Below, in pieces: positions 36,760-46,478 of a stretch of DNA of 64,000 nucleotides; within the stretch, counting starts at the first letter, position 1; each line of letters starts with the position of its first letter. The position numbers were made by a program, and so were the translations under genes. The notes below the pieces were generated by a model. That model was not told where the DNA came from. It did not search any database and saw nothing but the letters and a program-made list of their open reading frames with translations. This DNA comes from an uncultured Erythrobacter sp. (lineage in GTDB: Bacteria > Pseudomonadota > Alphaproteobacteria > Sphingomonadales > Sphingomonadaceae), in NCBI RefSeq assembly GCF_947492365.1, contig NZ_CANLMB010000001.1:558001-622000 (forward strand). Reading direction: 5' to 3'.

Positions 36760-37959
36760 TCAGATGAAGATCGGGCGCAGGTCGATCCTTCCGCGGCCAT
36801 TGGTCGCATCGGTCCCGGCAGGCCCGACATCCACCGCATTTTCATAGAGCAGCTGCAACGCTTCGGCCGCGCTCACATTGCGGCCGCTCATCACCACGGC
36901 GATCGCTCCGGCAATGTGCGGCGCGGCGAAGCTCGTCCCTGAATCGCGCAGGAAGCTGGTCGTGTTCCCGGGTGCGAGGATTGTGCTGCGAGCACCGCCG
37001 CCTCCGGGCACGAGCATATTGGCGCCCGGTGCGAGCAGGAAAGCGTCCTGTCCCCCGGCTCCTGCTCGCGGCGAAAAGAACGCGATCTCGCCGCCCTGAT
37101 TGCTTGCACCGGCAAGGACCATTCGTCCCTGAAACGCCGGGTCGGCGCCGAATGCGGCCGGCAACAGGACGATGTTCTTCTGGGCATCGGCGCGCCCGTC
37201 AAAATAGTTTCCAAGTGCCGTTACGACCACCACACCCGCATCGGTCGCGCGGCGAATGGCATCGAAAAGCAGGTTGCCGGGGTCTTCGCGCACACCCAGC
37301 GAGAGACTGATTACAGAGGCTCCGTTGGCCACTGCATAGTCGATTGATTCCGCCAAATCCTTGTTGGTATGAAGCGGGAAATCGTCGAGGCTGGGGAAGC
37401 CGAAACCCGCATCCGCGCGGATGTAGAGCAGCTCTGCGCCGATCGCGACGCCATGCGCGCCGACGCCGTTGCGCGTGCCCATCGCGAGCGTCGCGCATTG
37501 CAGGCCGTGCGCCCAGCGATTGTCGCCCTCTACGATGTCCCCGCGCTCGTCATAGATAGAAGTGGAGGACGAAGAGACCCGCTTGAAGACCTCGGGGTGA
37601 TTGGTCTGGTTGCCCACATCGATCACCGCAATCGTCACGCCCTGACCGAATGCACCGCGCGAATAGGCAAGCGATGCGCCGATCTGTTCGAGCCCGTAAT
37701 TCTGCTTGTACTCGGTTGATTCCCAAGCGAGCGCAGTCGCATGACCCGGTAGGGCTGGCGGATCGGCTGGTGGAGGATTGCTGACCGGCGTGATCAGCAC
37801 TCCAGGCTGGCAGGTCTGGTTCTGAAACTCAATCGTGCAATTGGACGGGGTCGGCGTGGGAGTTGCTCCGCCACCGACAGGCGGCGGTGCCGGCGCGTCT
37901 TCGCCGCCGCATCCGGCGAGCGCGAGCGCCAAGGCCATAACTGAAGTCGCAGATTTCAT
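36760..37959 (-). CDS. Subtilisin-like (S8) serine protease lipoprotein
   Basis: 399 residues. It has a lipoprotein signal peptide with lipobox LAGC (Cys17), then a Pro/Gly/Thr-rich linker and a peptidase domain. The catalytic triad is Asp in VTIAVIDVGNQ, His in WAHGLQCATLA and Ser in SGTSFAAPHIAGA; the oxyanion Asn is in TALGNYFDG. It is probably anchored in the outer membrane or periplasm. GGAGGGG precedes the ATG at 37959. It is the only minus-strand gene within the propionate block. No autotransporter barrel is present, and there is no inhibitory prodomain of usual length. Target unknown. Confidence 0.9.
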   Translation of the reverse strand: MKSATSVMALALALAGCGGEDAPAPPPVGGGATPTPTPSNCTIEFQNQTCQPGVLITPVSNPPPADPPALPGHATALAWESTEYKQNYGLEQIGASLAYSRGAFGQGVTIAVIDVGNQTNHPEVFKRVSSSSTSIYDERGDIVEGDNRWAHGLQCATLAMGTRNGVGAHGVAIGAELLYIRADAGFGFPSLDDFPLHTNKDLAESIDYAVANGASVISLSLGVREDPGNLLFDAIRRATDAGVVVVTALGNYFDGRADAQKNIVLLPAAFGADPAFQGRMVLAGASNQGGEIAFFSPRAGAGGQDAFLLAPGANMLVPGGGGARSTILAPGNTTSFLRDSGTSFAAPHIAGAIAVVMSGRNVSAAEALQLLYENAVDVGPAGTDATNGRGRIDLRPIFI

Positions 37960-38100
37960 GGCGCCCCTCCAATTCAATAGCTAGCATCGAGCGCAATTCT
38001 GGCGCAAGCAGGCGATCAAGATATTCACTTCGTAAAGGTTGGCATCTGGCGCGGTCTGCGCAGCTTTGCCTCCCGACCAGCAACGCAATTGGAGAGATCT

Positions 38101-38886
38101 TTGTCCTACGAAACCATCCGCGTCGACCGCGAGGGTCCGCTGCTCACCATCACGCTCAACCGTCCCGAGCGGCTCAACGCTATGCCCCCGCAAATGGCGG
38201 ACGAAATCGGGCAGGTGTTCTACGATCTCGGTGATGCGCGCGCGGTGTTGATCACGGGCGAGGGCAAGGGCTTTTGTTCAGGCGCAGACCTTTCCGCGCG
38301 CAGCGATGACAATCCGCTGATGGGCAAGGGCGGCAGTCATGAAGCGCTGAACAACCACTACAACCCGGCGGTCAGCCACCTGATCCGCGCGTCGGTCCCG
38401 GTGATCTGCGCGGTCAATGGACCGGCGGCGGGGGTGGGCTGTTCGCTCGCGCTGGCGGCGGACTTCACGCTTGCGGGCCGTTCGGCCTATTTCCTTCAGG
38501 CCTTCGTCAATATCGGCCTTGTGCCCGATGGCGGATCGACCTGGCTGCTCGCCCGCGCAATCGGCCGCGCCCGCGCCACCCGCATGATGATGCTGGGCGA
38601 GAAGATCGGTGCGGAGCAGGCAGAGGAATGGGGCCTGATCTACAAATGCGTCGATGATGCGAGCCTGATGGACGAGGCGCGCGCGCTGGCCACAAAGCTC
38701 GCAAACGGTCCGACGCTGGCCTACGCCCATATGAAGCGCAACATTGCGACCGCGCTCGACGGTTCGCTCCAGCAGGTTCTGCTTGCCGAAGCCGAAGCGC
38801 AGCATATTGCGGGCCGCACCGCCGACGCGAAAGAGGGCGGCAAGGCTTTCCTCGAAAAGCGCAAGGCCGAGTTCAAGGGAGCTTAG
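38101..38886 (+). CDS. Enoyl-CoA hydratase/isomerase family protein (PaaG-like)
   Basis: 261 residues. The crotonase fold shows the oxyanion-hole segments LITGEGKGFCSGADLSAR and NGPAAGVGCSLALAADF. NIGLVPDGGSTWLL has Asp where hydratases usually have Glu, as in PaaG-type isomerases (1,2-epoxyphenylacetyl-CoA isomerase), so isomerase activity is likelier than hydration. The start is TTG at 38101, after GGAGAGA; a TTG at 38089 lies inside that ribosome-binding site. Surrounding genes handle propionyl-CoA. A fatty-acid or aromatic-acid role is possible. Confidence 0.88.
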   Translation: MSYETIRVDREGPLLTITLNRPERLNAMPPQMADEIGQVFYDLGDARAVLITGEGKGFCSGADLSARSDDNPLMGKGGSHEALNNHYNPAVSHLIRASVPVICAVNGPAAGVGCSLALAADFTLAGRSAYFLQAFVNIGLVPDGGSTWLLARAIGRARATRMMMLGEKIGAEQAEEWGLIYKCVDDASLMDEARALATKLANGPTLAYAHMKRNIATALDGSLQQVLLAEAEAQHIAGRTADAKEGGKAFLEKRKAEFKGA

Positions 38887-38933
38887 CCGCGCGCCCCTTT
38901 CGCGCCGCGCAATTGTGTGATTAGAGGCCTGGC

Positions 38934-41183
38934 ATGACCGACAAACCAACCCCTCAAGACTGGAAAGCCCTCGCCGACAAGGAAGCAAAGGGCCGCGATC
39001 TCTCGACTGCGACGCCCGAAGGCTTCACTGTAAAGCCGCTCTATACCGGAGAGGATCACGCGGATTTCGACCCTGGCCTGCCCGGCTTCGCGCCGTTCAC
39101 ACGCGGGGTGAAAGCCTCGATGTATGCGGGCCGTCCATGGACGATCCGGCAATATGCGGGCTTCTCGACGGCAGAGGAGAGCAACGCATTCTACCGCCGC
39201 AATCTGGCGATGGGGCAAAAGGGGCTGTCGGTCGCCTTCGACCTCGCCACCCACCGCGGCTATGACAGTGATCACCCGCGCGTCACCGGCGATGTCGGCA
39301 AAGCGGGCGTCGCGATCGACACCGTGGCCGACATGGAGATTCTGTTCGACCAGATCCCGCTCGACACGATGAGCGTCTCCATGACGATGAACGGCGCGGT
39401 GATCCCGGTCATGGCGTTCTATATCGTTGCAGGCGAGCGGCAGGGTGTGCCGACCGAGAAGCTGTCGGGGACCATCCAGAACGACATCCTCAAGGAGTTC
39501 ATGGTCCGCAACACCTACATCTATCCGCCCGAGCCGAGCATGCGGATTGTGTCGGACATTATCGCATACACATCTGCCAACATGCCGAAATTCAACAGCA
39601 TTTCGATCAGCGGCTATCACATGCACGAGGCCGGAGCGACGGCGGTGCAGGAGCTTGCTTTTACCATCGCCGACGGCAAGGAATATGTCGAAAAGGCGAT
39701 GGCGACGGGCCTCGATATCGACGCCTTTGCGGGACGGCTCTCGTTCTTTTTCGGCATCGGCATGAACTTCTTCATGGAGATCGCCAAACTGCGCGCCGCG
39801 CGCACGCTGTGGTACCGCGTGATGGACGGGCTGGGCGCGCAAAGCGAACGCTCCAAGATGCTGCGCACCCACTGCCAGACTTCGGGTGTGAGCTTGCAGG
39901 AGCAGGACCCTTACAACAACGTCATCCGCACCTGTGTCGAGGCGATGGCGGCGACGCTCGGCGGCACGCAGAGCCTACACACCAACGCTCTGGATGAAGC
40001 CATCGCGCTGCCCACCGACTTTTCCGCCCGCATCGCGCGTAACACGCAGTTGGTGCTGCAAGAGGAAAGCGGGATCACGCAGGTGGTCGATCCGCTGGGC
40101 GGCTCGCACTATATCGAAGCGCTTACCGCGACCCTCGTCGAAGAGGCTGAGGCGCTGATCGCAGAGGTCGATGCGGCCGGCGGCATGACCGCCTTCGTCG
40201 CCACCGGAAAGCCCAAGGCCGCCATCGAGCGCGCGGCGGCAGAGAAACAGACCAGGGTGGACAAGGGCGACACTGTGATCGTCGGGGTCAACAAATATCG
40301 CAAGGAAACCGAAGACCCGATCGAGACGCTCGACATCGACAATGCTGCGGTGCGCAAGAGCCAGATCGCGCGCATCGCCAAGGTGCGCGAGGGCCGCGAC
40401 GAGGCGGCGTGTCAGGCTGCGCTCAAGGCTCTGTCAGAGGCAGCTGCGACCGATCCGGCCACGCACAGGGCGGCGATTGTGACCGGCCGCGATGAAAACG
40501 ATATCCCGCTGCCGCCTTCGAAGATCGCGGAGCTTGAGGCGAAAGCCGACGTCAATCTGCTCGCCAAAGCGGTCGAGGCGGCGCGCGCCGATGCGACTTT
40601 GGGCGAGATTTCGGCGGCGATGGAGCAGGCTTTCGGTCGGCACGACGCGGTGCCAAAGCCGGTTAGCGGCGTTTACAAGACCGCCTACGAATTTGACCGC
40701 CGCTGGGCGCAAGTCACTGATGGGGTGGACGCGGTCGAGCGCCGCCTCGGCCGAAGCCCTCGCATCATGGTCGCCAAGATGGGCCAGGACGGCCACGACC
40801 GCGGCGCCAATGTGATCGCCAGCGCGTTCAGCGACATGGGCTTTGAAGTCGTGTCAGGCCCGCTGTTCCAGACGCCTGAAGAAACGCGCGACATGGCGCT
40901 TGCGAAAGACGTCGACGTGATCGGCGCAAGCTCGCTCGCGGCGGGGCACAAGACACTGATCCCCGAACTGATCCGCTTGCTGAAAGAGGCCGGACGGGGC
41001 GACATCAAAGTCACAGCAGGCGGCGTGATCCCCCCGCAAGACTATGATTTCCTGCGCGAAGCAGGGGTGCAGGGAATTTACGGCCCCGGCTCCAACGTGA
41101 TCGAATGCGCAGCGGATATCCTGACACTGCTGGGGCACAATATGCCGCCACTTGGTGAGGGGCTTGAGGAGGCTGCGGAGTGA
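38934..41183 (+). CDS. scpA: Methylmalonyl-CoA mutase
   Basis: 749 residues, single-chain length. The TIM-barrel catalytic domain includes [29 protein letters not shown] and [12 protein letters not shown]. The C-terminal B12 domain (from about 600) has [13 protein letters not shown] with the cobalamin-binding DxHxxG near residue 620, then SLAAGH and GGVIPPQDY. It converts (R)-methylmalonyl-CoA to succinyl-CoA with adenosylcobalamin. No B12 riboswitch was seen in the short gap (47 bases) upstream. The next gene overlaps as GTGA. Confidence 0.97.
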   Translation: MTDKPTPQDWKALADKEAKGRDLSTATPEGFTVKPLYTGEDHADFDPGLPGFAPFTRGVKASMYAGRPWTIRQYAGFSTAEESNAFYRRNLAMGQKGLSVAFDLATHRGYDSDHPRVTGDVGKAGVAIDTVADMEILFDQIPLDTMSVSMTMNGAVIPVMAFYIVAGERQGVPTEKLSGTIQNDILKEFMVRNTYIYPPEPSMRIVSDIIAYTSANMPKFNSISISGYHMHEAGATAVQELAFTIADGKEYVEKAMATGLDIDAFAGRLSFFFGIGMNFFMEIAKLRAARTLWYRVMDGLGAQSERSKMLRTHCQTSGVSLQEQDPYNNVIRTCVEAMAATLGGTQSLHTNALDEAIALPTDFSARIARNTQLVLQEESGITQVVDPLGGSHYIEALTATLVEEAEALIAEVDAAGGMTAFVATGKPKAAIERAAAEKQTRVDKGDTVIVGVNKYRKETEDPIETLDIDNAAVRKSQIARIAKVREGRDEAACQAALKALSEAAATDPATHRAAIVTGRDENDIPLPPSKIAELEAKADVNLLAKAVEAARADATLGEISAAMEQAFGRHDAVPKPVSGVYKTAYEFDRRWAQVTDGVDAVERRLGRSPRIMVAKMGQDGHDRGANVIASAFSDMGFEVVSGPLFQTPEETRDMALAKDVDVIGASSLAAGHKTLIPELIRLLKEAGRGDIKVTAGGVIPPQDYDFLREAGVQGIYGPGSNVIECAADILTLLGHNMPPLGEGLEEAAE

Positions 41184-41419
41184 GCTTTCGAGACAGCAGG
41201 GGGCTGACTTTTGGCCAGAAACTCGGCTGTTCGCTGGTCGCTATGGTCGGGGTTTTGGCGACGATCTTTGGGGTGGTTGCATCTGCACTGGGCTCCTGTC
41301 CTGATTGCATCGATCGGCCGGTTACGAATGTTCTCTTGTTTCCGGGAACAGTCATTTTCTTCTTGGGTCTCGGGGTTGGGATGATTTGGTTCTTTCGCTG
41401 GTATAACGACCGAAAATGA
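41180..41419 (+). CDS. Small two-helix membrane protein
   Basis: 79 residues, not recognised. Two hydrophobic helices (about 13-36 and 50-72) flank a short loop with CPDC and Asp/Arg. It ends with positively charged RWYNDRK. The GTG start overlaps the mutase stop, and the stop overlaps the start of the DUF3445 gene as ATGA, so it is tightly built into the operon. Lower GC than neighbours. Confidence 0.6.
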   Translation: MSFRDSRGLTFGQKLGCSLVAMVGVLATIFGVVASALGSCPDCIDRPVTNVLLFPGTVIFFLGLGVGMIWFFRWYNDRK

Positions 41420-42201
41420 CCCTCGGCTTTTCCGTCCAAACCCTCCTCCCCGACGCGCGTGGAGGCGGCAAGCTGCGGATGGGCCTCAAGCCGATCCCCG
41501 AAGCCGATTGGCTCCAGCCCAATCCCGACATCGCCACCCGCAAGGCAGCCTTTGCCGCCGATCCGACGCGCATCACCATCTTTCCCGAAGCCGAAGAGCC
41601 GGGCGCGGAGCTTGCGCAAATGCTTGGCCTTCAAGGCGGGCTTGCCGAGTGCGCGCAGGCGCATTGGGAGGATATGTGCCTGCTCACCCGCGACGGCGAT
41701 ACCGGCTATCACCGGCTCGTCGGCGCGGCGGTCGCTTTTCCTACCGGCTGGGATCACAATGACCGGATGGGGCAGCGGGTCGCGCAGATGCACGCGCATA
41801 TTCACGGCTATAGCGAGCAGCTGGCGGACGGCGTCGATCACTTCATGGACAGGCTCGAAGCAGGCCCGATCTTTGGCCGCGCCAACTGGTTCGTTGCTCC
41901 CACAAGTGATCTTCACTGGCGGGTCGAGCCGCCCGAACAGGCCTTCGCCCATGTCACGCCAGATAATGCTGGCGAGGCGCTGTTCGTGCGCTCCGAACGC
42001 CAGACCCTGCGCCGCTTGCCCCAATCGGGCGCGATCCTCTTCGCCATTGGCGTCTATGTCGAGCCTCTGCGAGCGCTTCCCAGCCCAACCGTCCAGTGGC
42101 TTAGCAAGGCCGTGCAGGCTATCCCCGCGGGCGAACGCGAGCGGCGCGGGATTGACGCCTATCTGGTCGCGCTAAGCGGCTACGCGAAGTCAAAGGGGTA
42201 A
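41416..42201 (+). CDS. DUF3445 / haem-dependent oxidative N-demethylase-like protein
   Basis: 261 residues. The central region (HWEDMCLLTRDGD, AAVAFPTGWD, HIHGYSEQLADGVDHFMDRL, FGRANWFVAP) matches DUF3445, a family that includes haem-dependent oxidative N-demethylases. HGYSEQL and the Arg-Asn-Trp are typical; haem binding is not provable by eye. The start overlaps the small membrane gene by ATGA. The presence in a propionate operon is unexplained. Confidence 0.82.
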   Translation: MTLGFSVQTLLPDARGGGKLRMGLKPIPEADWLQPNPDIATRKAAFAADPTRITIFPEAEEPGAELAQMLGLQGGLAECAQAHWEDMCLLTRDGDTGYHRLVGAAVAFPTGWDHNDRMGQRVAQMHAHIHGYSEQLADGVDHFMDRLEAGPIFGRANWFVAPTSDLHWRVEPPEQAFAHVTPDNAGEALFVRSERQTLRRLPQSGAILFAIGVYVEPLRALPSPTVQWLSKAVQAIPAGERERRGIDAYLVALSGYAKSKG

Positions 42202-42615
42202 ATGATGATCTCGGCGTTGTTATTGTTGCTTTCCAATCCGATAGAGGGCTTGCCAACCTGCGATAAAGTGGCCGCGGAGCAAGGCATTCAGCAGGAAATG
42301 AACATCTGCGCGCATCGCGATTTTCTGATCGCGAATGCAAAGATGCGGGAAGAGTATGCGTCGGCCTTGGCAATCATGAGAGCAAAGGATGGCGAGCTGC
42401 TGGAATCGTCATCCGAACTCGATGGAAAACCGAGCTTCTCAAATCGTTTGATCGAGTCCCAACGTCATTGGGTCATGTTTCGGGAGCAACATTGTCGTCT
42501 TGAAGGCTACGAAGCGCGTGGAGGAAGTTTGGAACCATTGTTGGCTTCCACCTGCATGACCGCGCTCACCGAGGCCCGAACTCAACAATTACGCGCTCTG
42601 ATCGAAACCTACTAG
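42202..42615 (+). CDS. LprI/DUF1311-like periplasmic protein
   Basis: 137 residues. A short hydrophobic N-terminus (ISALLLLLSNP) may be a signal peptide. Cysteines lie in TCDK, NICAHR, HCRLEGYEARGGS and TCMTAL, and the pattern of LIESQRHWVMFREQHC...Y is that of DUF1311/LprI N-terminal domains, some of which inhibit lysozyme. The ATG at 42202 immediately follows the previous stop; ATG 42205 is equally possible. Lower GC than neighbours. Lysozyme inhibition is only a family possibility. Confidence 0.72.
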   Translation: MMISALLLLLSNPIEGLPTCDKVAAEQGIQQEMNICAHRDFLIANAKMREEYASALAIMRAKDGELLESSSELDGKPSFSNRLIESQRHWVMFREQHCRLEGYEARGGSLEPLLASTCMTALTEARTQQLRALIETY

Positions 42616-42693
42616 GACGCCGCAAATCAGCTAGGTTGCGCCTGCCGCCAACGCGCGGCATAGGCACATGCACAGTTCCCCTTTGGAGAGCCG

Positions 42694-44736
42694 ATGTTTT
42701 CTAAGATTCTGATTGCCAATCGCGGCGAGATTGCCTGCCGCGTTATCCAGACCGCCCGCAAGATGGGCGTGGCCACGGTCGCCGTCTATTCCGACGCGGA
42801 TCGGGGTGCGCCTTTCGTCAAAATGGCAGACGAGGCGGTGCATATTGGTCCGTCACCCGCGGCGGAAAGCTATTTGATCCCTGAGAAGATCATCGCCGCC
42901 TGCAAGCAGACCGGCGCGGAAGCCGTGCATCCGGGCTATGGCTTCCTGTCCGAACGCGCGAGCTTTGTCGAAGCGCTGGAGGCGGAAAACATCGCCTTTA
43001 TCGGCCCGCCGCCAAATGCCATCGCGGCGATGGGCGACAAGATCGAATCCAAGAAGCTCGCAAAAGAAGCAGGCGTCAATGTCGTGCCCGGTTTTGTGGG
43101 CGAAATCCGCGACACCGAACATGCGGTCGAGATTGCCAACGAGATCACCTATCCGGTGATGATGAAGGCCAGCGCCGGCGGCGGGGGCAAGGGGATGCGC
43201 CTCGCATGGTCCGAAAAGGACGTGCGCGAAGGCTTTGAAGCGACCAAGCGCGAGGGCCTCAACTCCTTCGGCGATGACCGCGTTTTCATCGAGAAGTTCA
43301 TCGAAAACCCGCGCCATATCGAGATCCAGATCCTCGGCGATAAGCATGGCAATGTGCTCTATCTGAACGAGCGCGAATGCTCGATCCAGCGCCGCCACCA
43401 AAAGGTCGTCGAGGAAGCGCCGTCGCCCTTCGTCACGCCCAAAATGCGCGAGGCGATGGGCCAGCAATGCGTCGCTCTCTCCCAGGCCGTGGGGTATCAC
43501 TCCGCTGGCACGGTTGAGCTGATCGTCAGCGGTGCGGACCCGTCTGGCGAGAGCTTCTACTTCCTCGAAATGAACACCCGTTTGCAGGTCGAACACCCTG
43601 TGACCGAGGCGATTACCGGCATTGATCTGGTCGAACAGATGATCCGCGTGGCCGCTGGCGAGGAGCTGGCCTTCACACAGGACGATATCGGCATTGACGG
43701 CTGGTCGATCGAAAACCGCGTCTATGCCGAAGACCCCTATCGCGGATTCCTGCCCTCGACGGGCCGCTTGATCCACTACTCACCGCCTGTCCCGGGTTGG
43801 ACCGATGACGGCGAAGTTGGCGGCAAAGCGCGGCGCGGGGTTGCGCATGGCGCAGGCGGCGTGCGCGTCGATGACGGCGTGTTCGAAGGCGGCGACGTGT
43901 CGATGTTCTACGACCCGATGATCGCTAAGCTCATCACCTGGGCGCCGACCCGCGATGAGGCCGCCGACCTCCAGATCGAAGCGCTCGACGCGTTCCGGAT
44001 CAAGGGGCTGGGCCACAATGTCGATTTCCTCAGCGCGATCATGCAGCACGAGCGCTTCCGTTCGGGCGAGCTGACCACCGGCTTCATCGCGGAGGAATAT
44101 CCCGAGGGCTTTGAAGGCGCACCGGTCAGCGAGGATTTCCAGCGCATGCTCGCCGCGATCTGTGCGGGCAATGAATTCACCTGGCAAAGCCGCGCGCGGC
44201 AGATTTCCGGCCAGCTCGACGGGACGCAATCGGTCACGAGCGAATGGCTCGTGAAGATCGGCGACACCCGGCACGAAGTGGTGCTGGGCGATGGCCATGC
44301 CATGGTCGACGGCGTTAAGGTTGAGGGCAATTGCGACTGGATGCCGGGCATGGTCGAAGCGATTGCGACCGGCGCGGATGGCGAGAAATTCGGCCTGCTG
44401 GTCGAACGCGAAGGCTCGCATTGGATCATCACCACGCGCGGCGCGGCAACCCGCGCCTTGGCGCTGCCGCTCAGGCTGGCAAATCACGAAAGCCTGATGA
44501 TCGAAAAGGTGCCGCCTGACCTTTCCAAAATGCTGATCTGTCCGATGCCGGGCATGCTGATGAAGCTGCACGTGGCGGAAGGCGACGAAGTTCAGCCCGG
44601 ACAGCCGCTCGCGACCGTCGAAGCGATGAAGATGGAGAATATCCTGCGCGCCGAAAAGGAAGGCACCATCGCCAAGATCAACGCCGAAGAGGGCGAAAGT
44701 CTGGCGGTCGATGCGGTGATTCTCGAGCTCGAATAG
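42694..44736 (+). CDS. pccA: Propionyl-CoA carboxylase alpha subunit (biotin carboxylase/carrier)
   Basis: 680 residues. The biotin-carboxylase part starts MFSKILIANRGEIACRVIQTA and contains the ATP-grasp loop KASAGGGGKGMRLAW, FLEMNTRLQVEHPVTE and RVYAEDP. A linker domain (about 480-610) follows, and the C-terminal biotinyl domain has the biotinylated lysine in VEAMKMEN. It carboxylates biotin with ATP and bicarbonate for PccB. It closes the methylmalonyl-CoA gene set. Confidence 0.96.
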   Translation: MFSKILIANRGEIACRVIQTARKMGVATVAVYSDADRGAPFVKMADEAVHIGPSPAAESYLIPEKIIAACKQTGAEAVHPGYGFLSERASFVEALEAENIAFIGPPPNAIAAMGDKIESKKLAKEAGVNVVPGFVGEIRDTEHAVEIANEITYPVMMKASAGGGGKGMRLAWSEKDVREGFEATKREGLNSFGDDRVFIEKFIENPRHIEIQILGDKHGNVLYLNERECSIQRRHQKVVEEAPSPFVTPKMREAMGQQCVALSQAVGYHSAGTVELIVSGADPSGESFYFLEMNTRLQVEHPVTEAITGIDLVEQMIRVAAGEELAFTQDDIGIDGWSIENRVYAEDPYRGFLPSTGRLIHYSPPVPGWTDDGEVGGKARRGVAHGAGGVRVDDGVFEGGDVSMFYDPMIAKLITWAPTRDEAADLQIEALDAFRIKGLGHNVDFLSAIMQHERFRSGELTTGFIAEEYPEGFEGAPVSEDFQRMLAAICAGNEFTWQSRARQISGQLDGTQSVTSEWLVKIGDTRHEVVLGDGHAMVDGVKVEGNCDWMPGMVEAIATGADGEKFGLLVEREGSHWIITTRGAATRALALPLRLANHESLMIEKVPPDLSKMLICPMPGMLMKLHVAEGDEVQPGQPLATVEAMKMENILRAEKEGTIAKINAEEGESLAVDAVILELE

Positions 44737-44954
44737 GCGCGCGAGAGCCGCACGGCGCTCATAATCTGGCAGGTTTCGGTAATCTTGTGTCTCGCCGCAA
44801 GTGGAATCGCTCGCATGGTTTGTATTGATCCGGCGAACCTTCCGAAAACGGTGGGTTTGTCCACAGACTGGCTGGCGAATTCAAAGCATTTGGGGGAGAA
44901 TCCGGATTGCTGCTGCGGCAGGGCGCCGCAATTTGCACATGAAGGGAATTGATT

Positions 44955-45233
44955 GTGGCAAATAGAGGCACTGGATATTTCGACCGCAAGGGTCACTTCT
45001 TCAAGACCGCTCGTGAGGCGACCGAGAGCGATCTCGCTGCACTTCTGGGCCAGATCGGCGACGGTGAAAGCCTTGCGCCGGGCATTGCCCATATGATGCT
45101 CGACCGCCGTGAAGAGATCGAGCGCCTGTTCGCCGATCACGACGCGATGATGGCGGAGGAAGAGGCTGTGCAAAGCGCGAAACTCTCGCATATTGACGGC
45201 AAGGTGACGAAGCTCCCGCGCACGGCGAGCTAG
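44955..45233 (+). CDS. Small hypothetical protein
   Basis: 92 residues, soluble, not recognised. It begins VANRGTGYFDRKGHFFKTA and continues with an acidic helical region (MLDRREEIERLFADHDAMMAEEE). GAAGGGA lies seven bases before the GTG at 44955, so this start is preferred to TTG 44949. The 218-base gap before it, after pccA, holds no other gene I can support. Base composition is host-like. Confidence 0.65.
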   Translation: MANRGTGYFDRKGHFFKTAREATESDLAALLGQIGDGESLAPGIAHMMLDRREEIERLFADHDAMMAEEEAVQSAKLSHIDGKVTKLPRTAS

Positions 45234-45300
45234 GCTTTCTTGGCTGAGATTGGCACACCGCTCCCATTGCGCTAGCAAAGCGCGACAGGGGAGAATTCGA

Positions 45301-45705
45301 ATGCCATTACCCATTACATCGGCGACAACCGCGCTGTTGGCGCTGCTCTTGCTAACGCTTGCGATCCTGACTGTGCGGCACAGATTTCGGCTGAAGGTCG
45401 GATTTGGCGATGCAGGCGACGGAGGGTTAATCGCGGCGAGCCGCAGCCACGGAAATCTCGCCGAACACGCGCCGATTGTGCTGATTATGCTCGGCCTGCT
45501 TGAATATGGCGGTGCCAACGCACAGCTGCTGATGGGTCTTGCGGGCGCGTTTGTGATTGGCCGGGTTGCGCATGCGATCGGGCTTCATGGAAAAGATGAG
45601 CCGGGCAAGCCGCCTTTGATGCGGCAAGCGGGCGTCATTCTTACTTGGCTGGTGATGCTGGTGTTGATCGTGATGCTGCTCTTGGGCGTATTCGCGCGGA
45701 GCTAA
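45301..45705 (+). CDS. MAPEG family membrane protein
   Basis: 134 residues with four membrane helices. The loop HRFRLKVGFGDAGDGGLIAASRSHGNLAEHAPI between helices 1 and 2 contains the E/R-x-x-x-N-H-like pattern (RSHGNLAEHAP) of MAPEG proteins. These are membrane glutathione-dependent or eicosanoid-type enzymes in eukaryotes; bacterial roles are unclear. GGGGAGAA precedes the ATG at 45301; the frame opens earlier but lacks a better start. Confidence 0.88.
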   Translation: MPLPITSATTALLALLLLTLAILTVRHRFRLKVGFGDAGDGGLIAASRSHGNLAEHAPIVLIMLGLLEYGGANAQLLMGLAGAFVIGRVAHAIGLHGKDEPGKPPLMRQAGVILTWLVMLVLIVMLLLGVFARS

Positions 45706-45707
45706 GC

Positions 45708-46478
45708 CTAGTCCTCCACCATCGCCACCGCCCTGATCCATCCTGCGCTGGCGCGTTCTATCTTCACGGGGAAGCAGCTCAGCGTGAAACCGTGCGCGGG
45801 CAGCGCTGCCAGATTGGTGAGCTTTTCGATCTGGTAATAGGGGCGGATGCGGCCTGCCTTGTGGCCTTCCCAGATGATCGCCGGATCGCGCGTTTCGGCC
45901 CAGCGCTTTGCGGTGTGGCTGAACGGCGCGTCCCAGCTCCACGCATCGGTCCCGACCACTTCGACGCCGCGTTCGGTTAGCCAGAGCGTCGCCTCTGCGC
46001 CCAGACCAACGCCCTGATCGGTGAAATTGTCGGTGCCATAGACCGCGCCTGACTGGATCAGCACGATGTCGAGCGGCTGGAGTTCATAGTCGATGGCGAC
46101 GAAGGCCTCTTCCAGCTCCGCCGCGCTCACCACATGGCCGTGGGGCAGATGCGAAAAGTCGAGCTTCACGCCGGGGCGCAGGAAGCGATCGAGCGGGGCT
46201 TCGTCGATGCTGGGTGCAGGGTTTTCGCCGGCATCGGTGGTCGAGTGATAGTGCCACGGCGCATCCATATGGGTGCCGTTATGGGTCGAAAGTTCGAGCA
46301 TCTCGACCGCCCAGCCTTCGCCATCGGGCAGGTCGTCCTTGGCAAGGCCGGGGAAGAACATCGCGATCTGCTCCCACGTATTTTCGTGGGTCATGTAGGT
46401 GACCTTGGGCCGCATCACTTCGGGATCGGAGATCACATCATTGGTGATCGGGATCGAGAGGTCGATGAAGCGGGTCAT
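45708..46478 (-). CDS. Cyclase family metal hydrolase (kynurenine formamidase-like)
   Basis: 256 residues. The N-terminal RFIDLSIPI and the metal-binding THNGTHMDAPWHYH match the cyclase/formamidase fold (HxGTHxDxPxH). LDIVLIQSGAVYG and GTDAWSWD follow. These enzymes hydrolyse N-formylkynurenine, isatin or related cyclic amides using Zn or Mn. The start overlaps the aroB stop as ATGA. Substrate unknown, since no tryptophan-degradation genes are adjacent. Confidence 0.9.
   Translation of the reverse strand: MTRFIDLSIPITNDVISDPEVMRPKVTYMTHENTWEQIAMFFPGLAKDDLPDGEGWAVEMLELSTHNGTHMDAPWHYHSTTDAGENPAPSIDEAPLDRFLRPGVKLDFSHLPHGHVVSAAELEEAFVAIDYELQPLDIVLIQSGAVYGTDNFTDQGVGLGAEATLWLTERGVEVVGTDAWSWDAPFSHTAKRWAETRDPAIIWEGHKAGRIRPYYQIEKLTNLAALPAHGFTLSCFPVKIERASAGWIRAVAMVED

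Noticed and set aside
44737..44954. DnaA-box-like TTTGTCCACA after pccA
   Set aside because: Single imperfect match, no cluster, no dnaA or origin genes nearby.
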